In this document: positions 53,925-63,905 of the stretch, one piece after another
How the letters are laid out: each line of letters opens with the position of its first letter
Numbering within the stretch: position 1 is the first letter of the stretch
NCBI RefSeq assembly: GCF_003046545.1
Contig: NZ_QAAA01000010.1
Location: 55,171-119,170 of the forward strand
Source: Rhodovulum imhoffii
GTDB lineage: Bacteria; Pseudomonadota; Alphaproteobacteria; Rhodobacterales; Rhodobacteraceae
Direction of reading: 5' to 3'
DNA: 64,000 nt
Made by a program: the position numbers and the translations under genes
Notes under the pieces: generated by a model
The model's database searches: none
What the model was told of the DNA's origin: nothing
What the model saw: the letters and a program-made list of their open reading frames with translations, nothing else

Positions 53925-55433
53925 ATGCTCGACCTCAGCTACAAAGCCCCAGACCCAAAGGTGATTGCCGGCGCCAGGTCGGATTGGGAACTTGTCATCG
54001 GGCTGGAGGTCCATGCGCAGGTTGCCAGCGAGGCCAAGCTGTTCTCGGGTGCCTCGACCCGCTTCGGCGCGGAGCCGAACTCCAACGTCTCCTTCGTGGA
54101 TGCCGCAATGCCGGGCATGCTGCCGGTCATCAATGAATTCTGCGTGGAACAGGCGGTGCGCACCGGGCTGGGCCTGAAGGCGCAGATCAACCTGTTTTCG
54201 GCCTTCGACCGGAAGAATTACTTCTACCCGGACCTGCCACAAGGGTACCAGATCAGCCAGCTCTACCACCCCATCGTCGGCGAGGGCGAAGTGCTGGTGG
54301 ACATGGGGCCCGGCATTGCCCGCAAGGTAAGGATCGAGCGTATCCACCTGGAACAGGACGCTGGAAAATCCATCCACGACATGGACCCGAACATGTCCTT
54401 CGTGGATCTCAACCGCACGGGCGTCGCATTGATGGAAATCGTCTCCCGACCCGATATCCGCAGCCCGGAAGAAGCCGCCGCATATGTCGGCAAGTTGCGC
54501 CAGATCCTGCGCTACCTGGGAACCTGCGATGGCAACATGCAAAACGGCAACCTGCGCGCAGATGTGAACGTTTCCGTCTGCCAGCCGGGCGCCTATGAGG
54601 CATACCGTGAAACCGGCGACCATTCGGTGCTGGGGACGCGCTGCGAGATCAAGAACATGAACTCGATGCGTTTCATCCAGCAGGCCATCGAGTATGAAGC
54701 CCGCCGCCAGATCGCGATTCTCGAAGACGGCGGCGAGGTGGTGCAGGAGACCCGTCTCTACGACCCGGACAAGGGCGAAACACGCTCCATGCGATCCAAG
54801 GAAGAGGCGCATGACTACCGCTACTTCCCCTGTCCCGACCTGCTGCCACTGGAGATCGAGCAAGCCTGGGTGGACAATATCCAGGCCAGCCTTCCGGAAC
54901 TGCCGGACGAGAAAAAGGCCCGTTTCGTCACCGAATTCGGCCTGACCGAGTATGACGCCGGCGTCCTGACCGCGGAAACCGAATCCGCCGCCTATTTCGA
55001 GCAGGTGGCCCGGGGGCGCGACGGCAAGATCGCCGCGAACTGGGTCATCAACGAACTGTTCGGCCGTCTGAAAAAGGACGACCGGGATATCATCGAAAGC
55101 CCGGTCAGCCCCGCACAGCTGGGCGGCATCGTCGACCTGATCGCCAAAGGCGACATTTCCGGCAAGATCGCCAAAGAGTTGTTCGAGATCGTCTACACCG
55201 AAGGCGGCGACCCGGCAAAAATCGTGCAAGCGCGGGGCATGAAGCAGGTGACCGACACCACCACCATCGAAAAGGTCGTGGACGAGATCATTGCAGCCAA
55301 CCCCGCACAGGTTGAAAAAGCCAGGGGAAACCCCAAGCTCGCGGGTTGGTTTGTCGGACAGGTCATGAAGGCCACCGACGGCAAGGCCAACCCAAAGGCG
55401 GTGAACCGGATCGTGGCGCAAAAACTCGGCTGA
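53925..55433 (+). CDS. gatB: GatB, Asp-tRNA(Asn)/Glu-tRNA(Gln) amidotransferase subunit B
   Basis: 502 aa. With GatA and GatC it turns misacylated Glu-tRNA(Gln) or Asp-tRNA(Asn) into the correct amide form. N-terminal [21 protein letters not shown], middle HLEQDAGKS and [20 protein letters not shown], and C-terminal GatB/YqeY domain (about 355-500) with [15 protein letters not shown] 53925 with GAGGACAAG upstream; the frame open to 53526 is a shadow. Other subunits are not in the window. Confidence 0.96.
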   Translation: MLDLSYKAPDPKVIAGARSDWELVIGLEVHAQVASEAKLFSGASTRFGAEPNSNVSFVDAAMPGMLPVINEFCVEQAVRTGLGLKAQINLFSAFDRKNYFYPDLPQGYQISQLYHPIVGEGEVLVDMGPGIARKVRIERIHLEQDAGKSIHDMDPNMSFVDLNRTGVALMEIVSRPDIRSPEEAAAYVGKLRQILRYLGTCDGNMQNGNLRADVNVSVCQPGAYEAYRETGDHSVLGTRCEIKNMNSMRFIQQAIEYEARRQIAILEDGGEVVQETRLYDPDKGETRSMRSKEEAHDYRYFPCPDLLPLEIEQAWVDNIQASLPELPDEKKARFVTEFGLTEYDAGVLTAETESAAYFEQVARGRDGKIAANWVINELFGRLKKDDRDIIESPVSPAQLGGIVDLIAKGDISGKIAKELFEIVYTEGGDPAKIVQARGMKQVTDTTTIEKVVDEIIAANPAQVEKARGNPKLAGWFVGQVMKATDGKANPKAVNRIVAQKLG

Positions 55434-55507
55434 CAGGCGCGGCTTTTGCGTTTGCCCGCCTGTCCCGCGCGGCCTAGTCTCCGACCGTACAAAGATGGAG
55501 ACAGCAC

Positions 55508-56860
55508 ATGGATACAAGCTGGGAAGCGCGGGCCGAAGCCGCCTCGTTCTACGGGTTTACCGATCTGCCGTCGGTTCACCAACGCGGCACCGTGGTTCTG
55601 ACCCACGGACAGGGGCCGTATGTCGTGGATACCAACGGGCGGCGCTACCTTGATGCCAATTCCGGGCTGTGGAACATGGTGGCCGGGTTCGACCACCCTG
55701 GCCTGGCCGCCGCCGCCAAGGCGCAATATGATCGCTTTCCCGGCTACCACGCGTTTTTCGGACGCATGTCCGACCAGACCGTAACGCTCAGCGAGCGGCT
55801 GATCGAAGTCTCCCCGTTCGAAAGGGGGCGCGTTTTCTACACCAACTCCGGGTCCGAGGCCAACGACACCCTCATCAAGATGCTGTGGTTTCTTGCCGGA
55901 GCCGAAGACCAGCCGCAACGGCGCAAGATCCTGACCCGCGCGAACGCCTATCACGGGGTGACGCTGGGCGCGGCCTCGATGACGGGCAAACCGTACAACA
56001 GCGTCTTCGGCCTGCCGCTGCCGGGGTTTCTCCATCTCACCTGCCCCCACTACTGGCGCGAGGGGCACGCGGACGAAAGCGAGGCCGCATTCACCGCCCG
56101 CATGGCCCGGGAACTGGAAGACACCATCGCCCGCGAGGGGGCGGACACCATCGCCGCCTTCGTCGCTGAACCCGTCATGGGGGCGGGCGGGGCCATTCCG
56201 CCCAGCGCGGGATATTTCCAGGCAATCCAGCCGATCCTGAAGAAACACAGTATCCCGCTGATCTCGGACGAGGTCATCTGCGGCCTCGGCCGCACCGGCG
56301 AGGTCTGGGGCTGCGAAAGCTACGGCTTCATGCCCGATGCAATCATCAGTTCCAAGGTGCTGACGGCGGGGTACTTCCCCATGGGGGCGGTGATCCTTGG
56401 ACCGGATCTGGCGGACAGGCTTCAGGCAGCCTCCGAAACGGCCGAGGAATTTCCCCATGGCTTCACCGCCTCCGGCCACCCGGTGGGCTGTGCGATCGCT
56501 CTGAAAGCCATCGACGTTGTGCTGAACGAAGGGCTGCTGGACAATGTCCGCACGCTGACCCCGCTGTTCGAAGAGGGCATGGCCCGGCTGGCCGAACACC
56601 CCAATATAGGCGAATGGCGCGGCAAGGGCCTGATGGGCGCGCTGGAGGCCGTGGCCGACAAGGACACCAAGACCCCCTTCCCCGGCCACCTTTCGGTCAG
56701 TGAGCGCATCGCCAACACCTGTACCGACCACGGGCTGATCTGCCGTCCGCTGGGGCAATCCATCGTGCTGTGCCCGCCTTTCATCCTGACGTCAGGGCAG
56801 ATGGACGAAATGTTCACCAAGCTCCAAGGCGCGCTGAACGAGGTCTTCTCGAACCTCTAG
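55508..56860 (+). CDS. Class III omega-aminotransferase
   Basis: 450 aa. PLP-dependent fold type I. PLP lysine Lys283 in AIISSKVLTAG; conserved LISDEVICGLGRTGEVWGCE; NSGSEANDTLIKML phosphate region; N-terminal TVVLTHGQGPYVVDTNGRRYL. Related to omega-amino acid:pyruvate or putrescine/taurine-type aminotransferases; the amino donor is unknown. Its 3' end overlaps the convergent ABC permease by 4 bases. Confidence 0.9.
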   Translation: MDTSWEARAEAASFYGFTDLPSVHQRGTVVLTHGQGPYVVDTNGRRYLDANSGLWNMVAGFDHPGLAAAAKAQYDRFPGYHAFFGRMSDQTVTLSERLIEVSPFERGRVFYTNSGSEANDTLIKMLWFLAGAEDQPQRRKILTRANAYHGVTLGAASMTGKPYNSVFGLPLPGFLHLTCPHYWREGHADESEAAFTARMARELEDTIAREGADTIAAFVAEPVMGAGGAIPPSAGYFQAIQPILKKHSIPLISDEVICGLGRTGEVWGCESYGFMPDAIISSKVLTAGYFPMGAVILGPDLADRLQAASETAEEFPHGFTASGHPVGCAIALKAIDVVLNEGLLDNVRTLTPLFEEGMARLAEHPNIGEWRGKGLMGALEAVADKDTKTPFPGHLSVSERIANTCTDHGLICRPLGQSIVLCPPFILTSGQMDEMFTKLQGALNEVFSNL

Positions 56861-58515
56861 ACCCGATGATTCGCGCGGGCGAGCAACCCGACCGCCACCA
56901 GCCCGACGGCGCTGACCAGCAGCGCCGCGGGCGCCGCGTCGCCCAGGTTCTCCAGCGAGGCCTTTTCATACACCCGCGTCGCCAGCGTGTTGAAATTGAA
57001 CGGGCGCAGCAGCAGCGTCGCGGGAAGTTCCTTCACGCAGTCCACGAACACCAGCAACAACGCCGTCCCCACGGAGGGCCGGATCAGCGGCAGGTAGACC
57101 GAGGTCAGCGTTCCCCGTGCCGTACGCCCCAAGGAGCGCGCGGCCATCGGCAGGCTGGGGGTGATCCGTCCCATCGCCGCATCCGCAGCCCCTTGCCCGA
57201 TCGCAAAGAAACGCACCCCGTAGGCGAAAATGATGGCAAAGGCGGAACCGGTCATCAGCAAACCGGGATCATAGCCGAAAAGGCGTTCCATTCCATTGGC
57301 CAGCGCATTGTCCGCCGCCGCCATCGGAATCAGCAGCCCGACCCCCAGAACCGCCCCCGGCGCGGCATACCCGATGGTGGTTACCGGCAGCAGAAGTTTG
57401 GGCAGGGTCCGTCCGGTCAGCCGCACCCCGTAGACAAGAAAAAGCGCCGCCGTCACCGTCCCTGCCGCCGCCAGCCCACCGACCATCAGCGTGTTCCACA
57501 GGGCCTGCGCCAGTCCCGGATCAAGCCAGCCTTCCGCCGAAAGCGCATGTGAGGCGATCACCCCCACCGGCAGCACGAACCCCAGCAGCACGGGTAAGGC
57601 GCAAAGGACCGTCATCGCCCAGCCCCGCAGACCTGCGACCCACACCGGCTGGATCGGCCGGTGCTGGCGCGCCAGGTTGTGAAACCGCAGGTTCTTGCGG
57701 CTGACCTTTTCCAGTGCGGCCAGCGCCAGGATCAGCGTCAGGATCACCACCGCGATCTGCGCCGCGCCTCCGGCATTGCCGCTTTCCAGCCAGACGCTGA
57801 AAATGCCCGCCGTCAGCGTCTGAACGGCAAAATACTCCACCACGCCGAAATCGTTGACCGTTTCCATCATGACGATGGCCGCGCCGGCCGCGATCGCGGG
57901 ACGCGCCAGCGGCAGCCCCACCCGCCAGAAAAGAGCCGCGGGCCCTGCACCCAGTGCCCGGGCGACCTCATAGGCGCAGCCGGATTGCTCCCGGAAGGCG
58001 GTGCGCGAAAGCAGGTAGACATAGGGATAAAGCGCCGCCGACAGCACGAGAATCGCCGCCCCCCGAGACCGGATTTCCGGGAACCAGTAATCCCGCGCGC
58101 TGTCCCATCCGAAAAGCGCCCTCAGCCCCGTTTGAACCGGCCCGGCATATTCAAGGAAATCGACCAGCGCGTAGGCCCCGACATAGGCCGGTATCGCCAG
58201 CGGCAACAGCAAAAGCCACTCCAGCCAGCGCGAAAACGGAAAACGGTACATCGCCACCAGCCAGGCCGCGCCGGCGCCCACCCCCGCCGACAAAAGCGCC
58301 ACCCCGGACATCAGAACGACCGTGTTCGAAAAATAGCGGGGCAACGTGGTCCGAATCAGGTGTGGCCAGACGTTTTCAACCGGGTTGAGCGCCATCCACA
58401 GCACCGAAACGATCGGCAACAGCACGCCCGCCGCGATTGCAACGGCGCCAAGGGACCAGGGGTCCGGCAGGCGCAGTCCTCCCCGCGCAGGAATCCGAGC
58501 GTTTCCGTCAGTCAT
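56857..58515 (-). CDS. Iron(III)-type ABC transporter permease (FbpB/SfuB-like, fused)
   Basis: 552 aa with about 12 membrane helices in two repeated halves, each with an EAA-like loop (YEVARALGAGPAALFWRVGL in the first, MAARSLGRTARGTLTSVYLP in the second). This double-permease form is typical of FbpB-like ferric ion or related anion/thiamin transporters. The ATPase and binding protein are not adjacent. Ends convergent with the aminotransferase. Confidence 0.86.
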   Translation of the reverse strand: MTDGNARIPARGGLRLPDPWSLGAVAIAAGVLLPIVSVLWMALNPVENVWPHLIRTTLPRYFSNTVVLMSGVALLSAGVGAGAAWLVAMYRFPFSRWLEWLLLLPLAIPAYVGAYALVDFLEYAGPVQTGLRALFGWDSARDYWFPEIRSRGAAILVLSAALYPYVYLLSRTAFREQSGCAYEVARALGAGPAALFWRVGLPLARPAIAAGAAIVMMETVNDFGVVEYFAVQTLTAGIFSVWLESGNAGGAAQIAVVILTLILALAALEKVSRKNLRFHNLARQHRPIQPVWVAGLRGWAMTVLCALPVLLGFVLPVGVIASHALSAEGWLDPGLAQALWNTLMVGGLAAAGTVTAALFLVYGVRLTGRTLPKLLLPVTTIGYAAPGAVLGVGLLIPMAAADNALANGMERLFGYDPGLLMTGSAFAIIFAYGVRFFAIGQGAADAAMGRITPSLPMAARSLGRTARGTLTSVYLPLIRPSVGTALLLVFVDCVKELPATLLLRPFNFNTLATRVYEKASLENLGDAAPAALLVSAVGLVAVGLLARANHRV

Positions 58516-58596
58516 GCGGGCGGCTTATCTCAAAGCGGTTTTACTGTCCAGAAAACACGATATAGGTAAGAGCACCCAGAACGGATTACTTGCAGC

Positions 58597-59472
58597 ATGC
58601 AGATTGCTTTTCACATTGGCGCCCACTGCACCGGCGGAGATCGCCTGATCAAATCGTTGCTTCGAAGCCGGGAAGAACTTTCCAAACAGGATATTTCCGT
58701 CCCCGGTCCCAGCCGCTATCGCCCGATTCTGCGTGAAACCATGGGGGTTCTGCGCGGGGAAAAGGCCTCTGCCGAAATGCAGGAGACCCTGCTTGACGCG
58801 ATCATGGACGAAGACGACCCAAAGCGCCTGATCCTGTCGAACCACAACTTCCTGGCCCCGCCGCAAAAGGTACTGGCGCAGCACACGCTGTATCCAATGG
58901 CCGCCCAGCGCGCCGACTGGATGGCCCGGGTGTTTTTCGGCACGGAGTGCGAATATCACATGGCCATCCGCAATCCTGCCACCTTCGTCCCGGACCTGTT
59001 CGCCTTGTCCGGGGAAAAGGATTTCGGCGGTTTCATCGCCGGAGCAGACCCTTTCCGCCTGGCCTGGTCCGACACGGTGCGCCGCCTGCGGCTCGGCACG
59101 GGCGACAGCCGGATCGTGATCTGGTGCGAGGAAGACACACCGCTGATCTGGCCCCGCATCCTTGAGGCCGTTTCGGGCTGCACCCCCGGAACGCGGCTGG
59201 AAGGGGAAAACGACGTTCTCCATACGCTCATGCACCCGATCGGGATCAAGCGCATGTTCAATCACATGCGCCGCAACCCGCCCGAGGACGAGGCACAGCG
59301 CATCCGGACCACCAGCGAATTTCTTGAACGGTTCGCAAGAGCCGAACTTCTCGAAACGGAAATCACCCTGCCTGGATGGACGCAGCAGGTCATAGACCAG
59401 TTGACCGACCGCTACGAGGACGACCTTGAGGTGATCGCGAAAATGGAGGGGGTCGAATTCCTGACCCCCTGA
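58597..59472 (+). CDS. Sulfotransferase-like conserved protein
   Basis: 291 aa, not firmly recognised. Starts with MQIAFHIGAHCTGGDRLIKS, similar to the 5'-phosphosulfate loop of sulfotransferase-like proteins, and has HMAIRNPATFVPDLFAL, resembling the RNP-type second motif, and a long helical C-terminal part. No signal peptide. It ends 3 bases from the tryptophanase stop (convergent). Similar proteins seem common in Rhodobacterales; the role is unknown. Confidence 0.6.
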   Translation: MQIAFHIGAHCTGGDRLIKSLLRSREELSKQDISVPGPSRYRPILRETMGVLRGEKASAEMQETLLDAIMDEDDPKRLILSNHNFLAPPQKVLAQHTLYPMAAQRADWMARVFFGTECEYHMAIRNPATFVPDLFALSGEKDFGGFIAGADPFRLAWSDTVRRLRLGTGDSRIVIWCEEDTPLIWPRILEAVSGCTPGTRLEGENDVLHTLMHPIGIKRMFNHMRRNPPEDEAQRIRTTSEFLERFARAELLETEITLPGWTQQVIDQLTDRYEDDLEVIAKMEGVEFLTP

Positions 59473-59475
59473 CAT

Positions 59476-60923
59476 TCACAGGCTGTCCCCGAAATCGGCG
59501 CGGAACCGGGTTACCAGTTTTTGCTGCCAGTCCGAAACCGGCGCAAGACGCCCATAGAAAAAGCGCAGGATTTCGGGTTCTTCGGTAAAGACCAGTCCGC
59601 CGACCAAATGGCGGTTCTGGTACAACCAGTCGAGCCGGTCGATGGCGTATTTCACCTGGGAGAGCGTGAAAACCCGGCGCGGCATGGCCAGACGCAGCAA
59701 CTCCATGTTGGCCAGCGGCTCCGATCCGTCCGGGTTGCGCTGCTCTGACAATGTCCCGCGTTCCATCCCCCGAACCCCGGAGGCAATGTAAAAGGCCGCG
59801 GCCAATGCCCCCGCAGGATATTGCGCCTGGGGCGCATGGTCGAGGAAACGCATTGCATCGACATGGCAGCCCAGCCCGCCCGCAGGCGTAATGACCGGAA
59901 TGCCCCGGCGATCCAGTTCCCCTACCATGTAGGCAATGAACTGAGGTCCCTGGCTGATCATGTCCTCATCCATGGATTCCTCGAGTCCGACGGTCAGCGC
60001 CTCGATTTCGCACACGGACATGCCACCACAGGTCAGGAAGCCCTCATAAAGCGGGACCAGAGCACGCACCTGCTCGTAGAGCGCGCCGTCGCGGATACAG
60101 ATCGCCCCGCCCCGCGCACACCCCAGCTTCCGGGCCGAAAAATAGATCACGTCACACAGATCCGCGACCCGGCGGGTGCTGTCGCGGATCGCCAGACCCT
60201 TGCAAGCCTCTTCGCGCACTTTCAGAAAGTAAAGGTTGTCGGCCAGAAGGCTGGCATCGTAAACCAGTTTCAGCCCGTGCCGATCACAGACGGCGCGCAC
60301 GTCAGTCATGTTTTGCAGGGAAACCGGCTGGCCGCCGATCAGGTTGGTGCCGGCCTCCATCCGCACAAAGGCGATCTTCCCGGCGCCGTGGGTGGCGATC
60401 AGGCTTTCCAGCTTCGCCACATCCATGTCCCCTTTGAACGGGTCGCTGGAGGTGACCTCCAGCCCCTTGTCGGCGATGATTTCCTCAATGGTTCCGCCGT
60501 TAAGGACGATATGCGCCTTGGTGGTGGTAAAGTGACAATTCATCGGCACGACGGTTCCGGGCGTGACCATCACCTGCGCCAGGATGTTTTCGCAGGCGCG
60601 GCCCTGATGGGCGGCAGGATATGTGCCATACCGAAGATGTCACGCAGGCGGGTTTCCAGCCGGGTGTAGGTGGCCGAACCGGCATAGGCGTCGTCCGCCA
60701 CCATCATTGCCGCCACCTGCCGGTCGCTCATCGCGTTGACCCCGCTGTCGGTCAGCATGTCCATGAACACGTCACGGTTTTGCAACAGAAAGGTATTGTT
60801 CCCCGCCCCGGTCATGGCGTCCTGCCGGACCTCAACCGCAGGCAGGTTCAGTTTCTGGACGACACGCACCTTGTGCATCTCAAGCGGCAAGGTCTCGCCG
60901 CTGAAAAACCGCACCTTCGACAT
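59476..60923 (-). pseudogene. Tryptophanase/tyrosine phenol-lyase family gene with a -1 frameshift
   Basis: Start MSKVRFFSGETLPLEMHKVR at 60923; frame 1 reads to FGMAHILP, after which the family reads PAHQGRACENIL. Here one base is missing near 60609-60616, so the frame stops; the next frame continues QGRACENILAQVMVTPGTVV to the normal C-terminus at 59476. Both halves are otherwise well preserved, including the PLP region YFSARKLGCARGG. Beta-elimination of tryptophan or tyrosine. It could be a sequencing error or a recent pseudogene. Confidence 0.85.
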
Positions 60924-61018
60924 TTCATGCACCTTTTGATTGAATTTCACATTCAGTATGCATGGGGTTGTGCCCGCCTCTGCAAGGGGCGGCACTACGT
61001 CAAACAGGCATGCGGAAA

Positions 61019-62074
61019 TCAGTGCAGGATCAGCCGCCCGGCCGGTGCGGCGGTAACTTCTCCGATCTCGCCGACCAGGTCGAACCCGTGTTGCGCGAAA
61101 ACGCCCCGGACCGCATCCACCGCATCGGGGGCACAACTGACCAGAAGGCCGCCGCTGGTCTGGGGATCGGTCAGCAGGGCACGCTCGGTCTCGGGAAAGT
61201 CCGCGGGCAGATCGATCCGGTCACCATAGCTGGCCCAGTTGTTGTGCGACGCCCCGGTGGAAAACCCCTGGGCAAGCAGGTCGCGCACGCCCGCCATCAC
61301 CGGCACGCGCGCCCAGTCGACCTGCACCCCGCACCCCGAGCCGCGCGCCATTTCCAGCGCATGCCCGGCCAGGCCGAAACCGGTGACATCGGTCAGGGCG
61401 TGCACGCCCTCCAACGCCGCCAGGTCCGGGCCGGGCGTGTTGAGCCGCGTGGTCGTGGCCAGCATCCCGGCATAGGCGGCGGGGGGCAAAGCGCCCTTTT
61501 TCAGCGCCCCGGCCATGATCCCCGTGCCCAAGGGCTTGCCCAGCACCAGCCGGTCCCCCGACCGGGCGCCGGCATTCGTGCGCACGCGATCCGGCGCGAC
61601 GATCCCCAGCGCGACGAGGCCGTAGATCGGCTCGACCGAGTCGATCGTGTGCCCCCCCGCGATCGGGACCCCCGCGCTCTTGCAGGCGGCTGCCCCCCCT
61701 TCAAGGATACGTGCAATCGTGGGCCTGGAAAGCTTGGCCAGCGGCATCGCCACCAGAGCCAGCGCCAGGATCGGACGCGCCCCCATGGCATAGACATCGC
61801 TTAACGCATTTGTGGCGGCAATACGCCCGAAATCAAACGGGTCGTCGACGATGGGCATGAAAAAATCCGTTGTCGCCACCAGAGCCTGCGCATCGTTCAG
61901 ACGGTAGACAGCAGCATCATCGGAGGTTGCCGCCCCCACGATCAGATCTGCCGGCACCGGCAACGCGATGGTATCCGCCAGCAGTTCTGACAAAACACCG
62001 GGTGCGATCTTGCATCCGCAGCCGCCCCCGTGCGAAAGTGAAGTCAGGCGCGGATCACGGGCTGGGGCAAGCAT
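61019..62074 (-). CDS. selD: SelD, selenide, water dikinase (selenophosphate synthetase)
   Basis: 351 aa. Makes selenophosphate from selenide and ATP for selenocysteine or tRNA selenouridine. The N-terminal active loop is LSHGGGCGCKIAPG: Cys19 stands at the catalytic Cys/Sec position and Lys22 is the conserved lysine. ATP-binding LVATTDFFMPIVDDPFDFGR and the AIRS C-terminal DPQTSGGLL are present. No selA, selB or tRNA-Sec gene was found nearby. Confidence 0.95.
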   Translation of the reverse strand: MLAPARDPRLTSLSHGGGCGCKIAPGVLSELLADTIALPVPADLIVGAATSDDAAVYRLNDAQALVATTDFFMPIVDDPFDFGRIAATNALSDVYAMGARPILALALVAMPLAKLSRPTIARILEGGAAACKSAGVPIAGGHTIDSVEPIYGLVALGIVAPDRVRTNAGARSGDRLVLGKPLGTGIMAGALKKGALPPAAYAGMLATTTRLNTPGPDLAALEGVHALTDVTGFGLAGHALEMARGSGCGVQVDWARVPVMAGVRDLLAQGFSTGASHNNWASYGDRIDLPADFPETERALLTDPQTSGGLLVSCAPDAVDAVRGVFAQHGFDLVGEIGEVTAAPAGRLILH

Positions 62075-62408
62075 TTCGGAAATCTCCTGTCAGATGGTAG
62101 CGGGGTTCTGGCCCCGCCCCCGCAGGCTGTCAACAGCGCTCTGGGCTATCGGCCACCAGCACCCGAGACCACCATCCCGATGGACCACAGGCCAATCATG
62201 CACTAACTTTCAAACCGGACCACCCAAGAGGGGCAGACCATGCTGAGTGGCCGTTGGAAAGTCAAATTATCGAACTCCATTGGAACGTTTTCGAACAGTT
62301 TAGTCTCCCACCCAGAACTTTTGGTGGTACCCCGTTCTGGGGCGCAACCGGTGAAGATATAACGCAAATGCTGACAGACTGGTGTCCGAACTGTGTCGAG
62401 GATCGATA
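62075..62408. other. Transition into the AT-richer accessory patch
   Basis: 334 bases without a convincing gene; base composition drops from GC-rich to roughly balanced around 62200. It holds a near-perfect inverted repeat, ACTTTCAAAC (62206-62215) with GTTGGAAAGT (62253-62262). No tRNA gene or integrase is seen. Confidence 0.55.
62206..62262. repeat. Inverted repeat at the edge of the accessory patch
   Basis: Arms ACTTTCAAAC and GTTGGAAAGT (9 of 10 bases pair) are separated by 37 bases. This could be a structured RNA, a protein site or the remnant of a mobile-element end; none can be preferred. Confidence 0.4.
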
Positions 62409-62840
62409 ATGCATAGTTTGGTTCGCTCTTTACCCAGACACGCTGTGAATCTATTCTTGGTGAGCATAGCAAACACTATTTTTTTTATGCTCCCAAGTAT
62501 CTCTATTTTTCAAGGGTTACCAGCGGATCAGTGGGTTGAAGTGTTCCAGTTCTCAGTGCTTGTAACAATAGGCGGTTTTTTGACCATTGCACCCGGTTAC
62601 CTGATATTCATTGGGTTGATAAGGTTGCCAATGTTTTATCGTGCGTTACACCCGTGGGATATACTGTTTGGGTGCTTTGTTATCTACTTAATAGCACAGT
62701 GGATTCTCCCTTTGGGGTATGAAGTAAATATAACACTTTTCCCCCATGCAGACAAAATTCTGGCAATTGGCAACATTGTCCTCTTTGCGGCACTAAATCG
62801 CAATGCCCTTGCCTCGCGCGTTGATCGAGCCCCAACGTGA
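62409..62840 (+). CDS. Small multi-pass membrane protein, unknown
   Basis: 143 aa with about four hydrophobic segments (about 12-36, 43-65, 77-99, 112-130). No recognised family. Base composition and codon use (many A/T third positions) differ from its chromosomal neighbours. Its stop overlaps a GTG that opens a short signal-peptide-like ORF. Confidence 0.6.
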   Translation: MHSLVRSLPRHAVNLFLVSIANTIFFMLPSISIFQGLPADQWVEVFQFSVLVTIGGFLTIAPGYLIFIGLIRLPMFYRALHPWDILFGCFVIYLIAQWILPLGYEVNITLFPHADKILAIGNIVLFAALNRNALASRVDRAPT

Positions 62841-62923
62841 AACGCCTTCTCTCCCTCCTTCTGATCTTGCAGCTGGCCTTTGCGCCGATCCCCCGCGAGG
62901 TGCAGAATGATCATGAACCTTGA
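62837..62923 (+). CDS. Short signal-peptide-like ORF
   Basis: 28 codons from GTG 62837: a positively charged start and Leu-rich core (VKRLLSLLLILQLAFAPIP), then REVQNDHEP. It overlaps the preceding stop and the next gene. It may be a leader peptide or the 5' stump of a lost exported protein. Confidence 0.3.
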   Translation: MKRLLSLLLILQLAFAPIPREVQNDHEP

Positions 62924-63482
62924 TGATGCATTGTTGTTCTATGCAGAACGCGAAGAAAAGTTTGCATCGTTTGGTGCAACCATACTGAAACGCCGATCTC
63001 GTCAACTGGACGGCCTCAACGCTGTTGTCGAGAAGTTGGGTTTGCCTGCTAGCTTTGCCCGCTGCGCTGATGAGTTGTGCATGGAGAGAGTATCTTTAGG
63101 GTATTTTGACTTGTGCCCTGGCGATCCAGAAAGTCTCTGTAGCTCTCTTTTGGCATTAAATGGGGATACTAGGAATCCTAGTTTACCTGACAATTTGCTT
63201 AGCGTTGCTGGGTTTGATGCAGATATCATTGCAGTCGCCAAAGGTGAACCGCATCATGTAAATGGCACGGTGTTTTATGTTGACGTAACCAGTTCACCCA
63301 TTCCGCAGGTCACGGCCATATCCGATAGCTTTTCTGACTTTCTAGTTCTGGCGAGCGCATTGGATCAGGTCATTCTTGAGGGGCGCGATGACCCTGAAGC
63401 TGCGATCAACCAATTGGCATTAAACCTCGGATACGCTGGCTATGCTGATAAGTGGCAGTTGATCGCGAGCATGGCAGTTTAA
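62907..63482 (+). CDS. SUKH (SMI1/KNR4)-like protein, possible immunity protein
   Basis: 191 aa, start at 62907 (MIMNLDDALLFYAE) or the ATG at 62913. The segments LGLPASFARC, FDLCPGDPESL, VFYVDVTSSP and ISDSFSDFLVLAS follow the SUKH pattern (phosphate-rich loop replaced, typical beta strands). SUKH proteins are mostly immunity proteins against polymorphic toxins. No toxin gene is visible beside it. Atypical base composition suggests acquisition. Assignment is tentative. Confidence 0.5.
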   Translation: MIMNLDDALLFYAEREEKFASFGATILKRRSRQLDGLNAVVEKLGLPASFARCADELCMERVSLGYFDLCPGDPESLCSSLLALNGDTRNPSLPDNLLSVAGFDADIIAVAKGEPHHVNGTVFYVDVTSSPIPQVTAISDSFSDFLVLASALDQVILEGRDDPEAAINQLALNLGYAGYADKWQLIASMAV

Positions 63483-63899
63483 TCACTTCGCCTCAGGTTC
63501 GACATAGTTCGGCATATGGATAGCGCAGTGCTTTGATCCGTCATTTGCATTGACAATTTGCCCGTTTGCGATGTCACACCACCCGGCATCTGTGTCTTGA
63601 GCTATGCGGTTTACGGCTTGGGTGAAACTGCCCTGTTCGATGTTTGCTTTGGCGAAGTAGAATGCGCCGCCACCGGCGAGTCCTGCGCTGATCAGCATCG
63701 CTGCCGCCAGCGTGGCCCAGTCCCATTTTGAGCGCTGGTCTCTTTCTTCGAGACTGCCCGCGATGGATCGTAGGTTTGCGTTTGTGAGTGCGAAGGCTTT
63801 GGTCTGGGCTTCGAGGTTTTGGGCGGTGTTCTGCAACTCGCGATCCCGCGCGGCGTTGATGTCCAGCGCGCGTCCGAACCGTTGGGTTATGTCGCCCAT
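63483..63899 (-). CDS. Membrane-anchored protein of mobile-element type, unknown
   Basis: 138 aa. A charged, helical N-terminal part (about 1-60, heptad-like, possibly coiled coil), one membrane helix (about 62-82), and a periplasmic C-terminal part with Cys107 and Cys123 and a WCDIANGQIVN stretch. It reminds of small helper proteins near conjugation and plasmid genes; not recognised. The start lies 6 bases from the IS66 end at 63906, so upstream coding sequence may have been cut off by the insertion. Confidence 0.6.
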   Translation of the reverse strand: MGDITQRFGRALDINAARDRELQNTAQNLEAQTKAFALTNANLRSIAGSLEERDQRSKWDWATLAAAMLISAGLAGGGAFYFAKANIEQGSFTQAVNRIAQDTDAGWCDIANGQIVNANDGSKHCAIHMPNYVEPEAK

Positions 63900-63905
63900 G
63901 AATGC

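Noticed and set aside
55433..55474. Terminator after gatB
   Set aside because: GACAGGC/GCCTGTC can pair, but the loop is long and no T run follows.
53601..55517. 638-codon minus-strand frame opposite gatB
   Set aside because: GatB on the plus strand is unmistakable; the antisense frame arises from codon bias.
62075..62200. Possible tRNA-Sec gene next to selD
   Set aside because: No T-loop consensus, no 3' CCA-side stem and no UCA anticodon arm could be folded.
62203..62472. 89-codon minus-strand ORF in the transition gap
   Set aside because: No ribosome site, no family similarity that I can see, and it overlaps the membrane protein gene; a transposase tail was considered but not supported.
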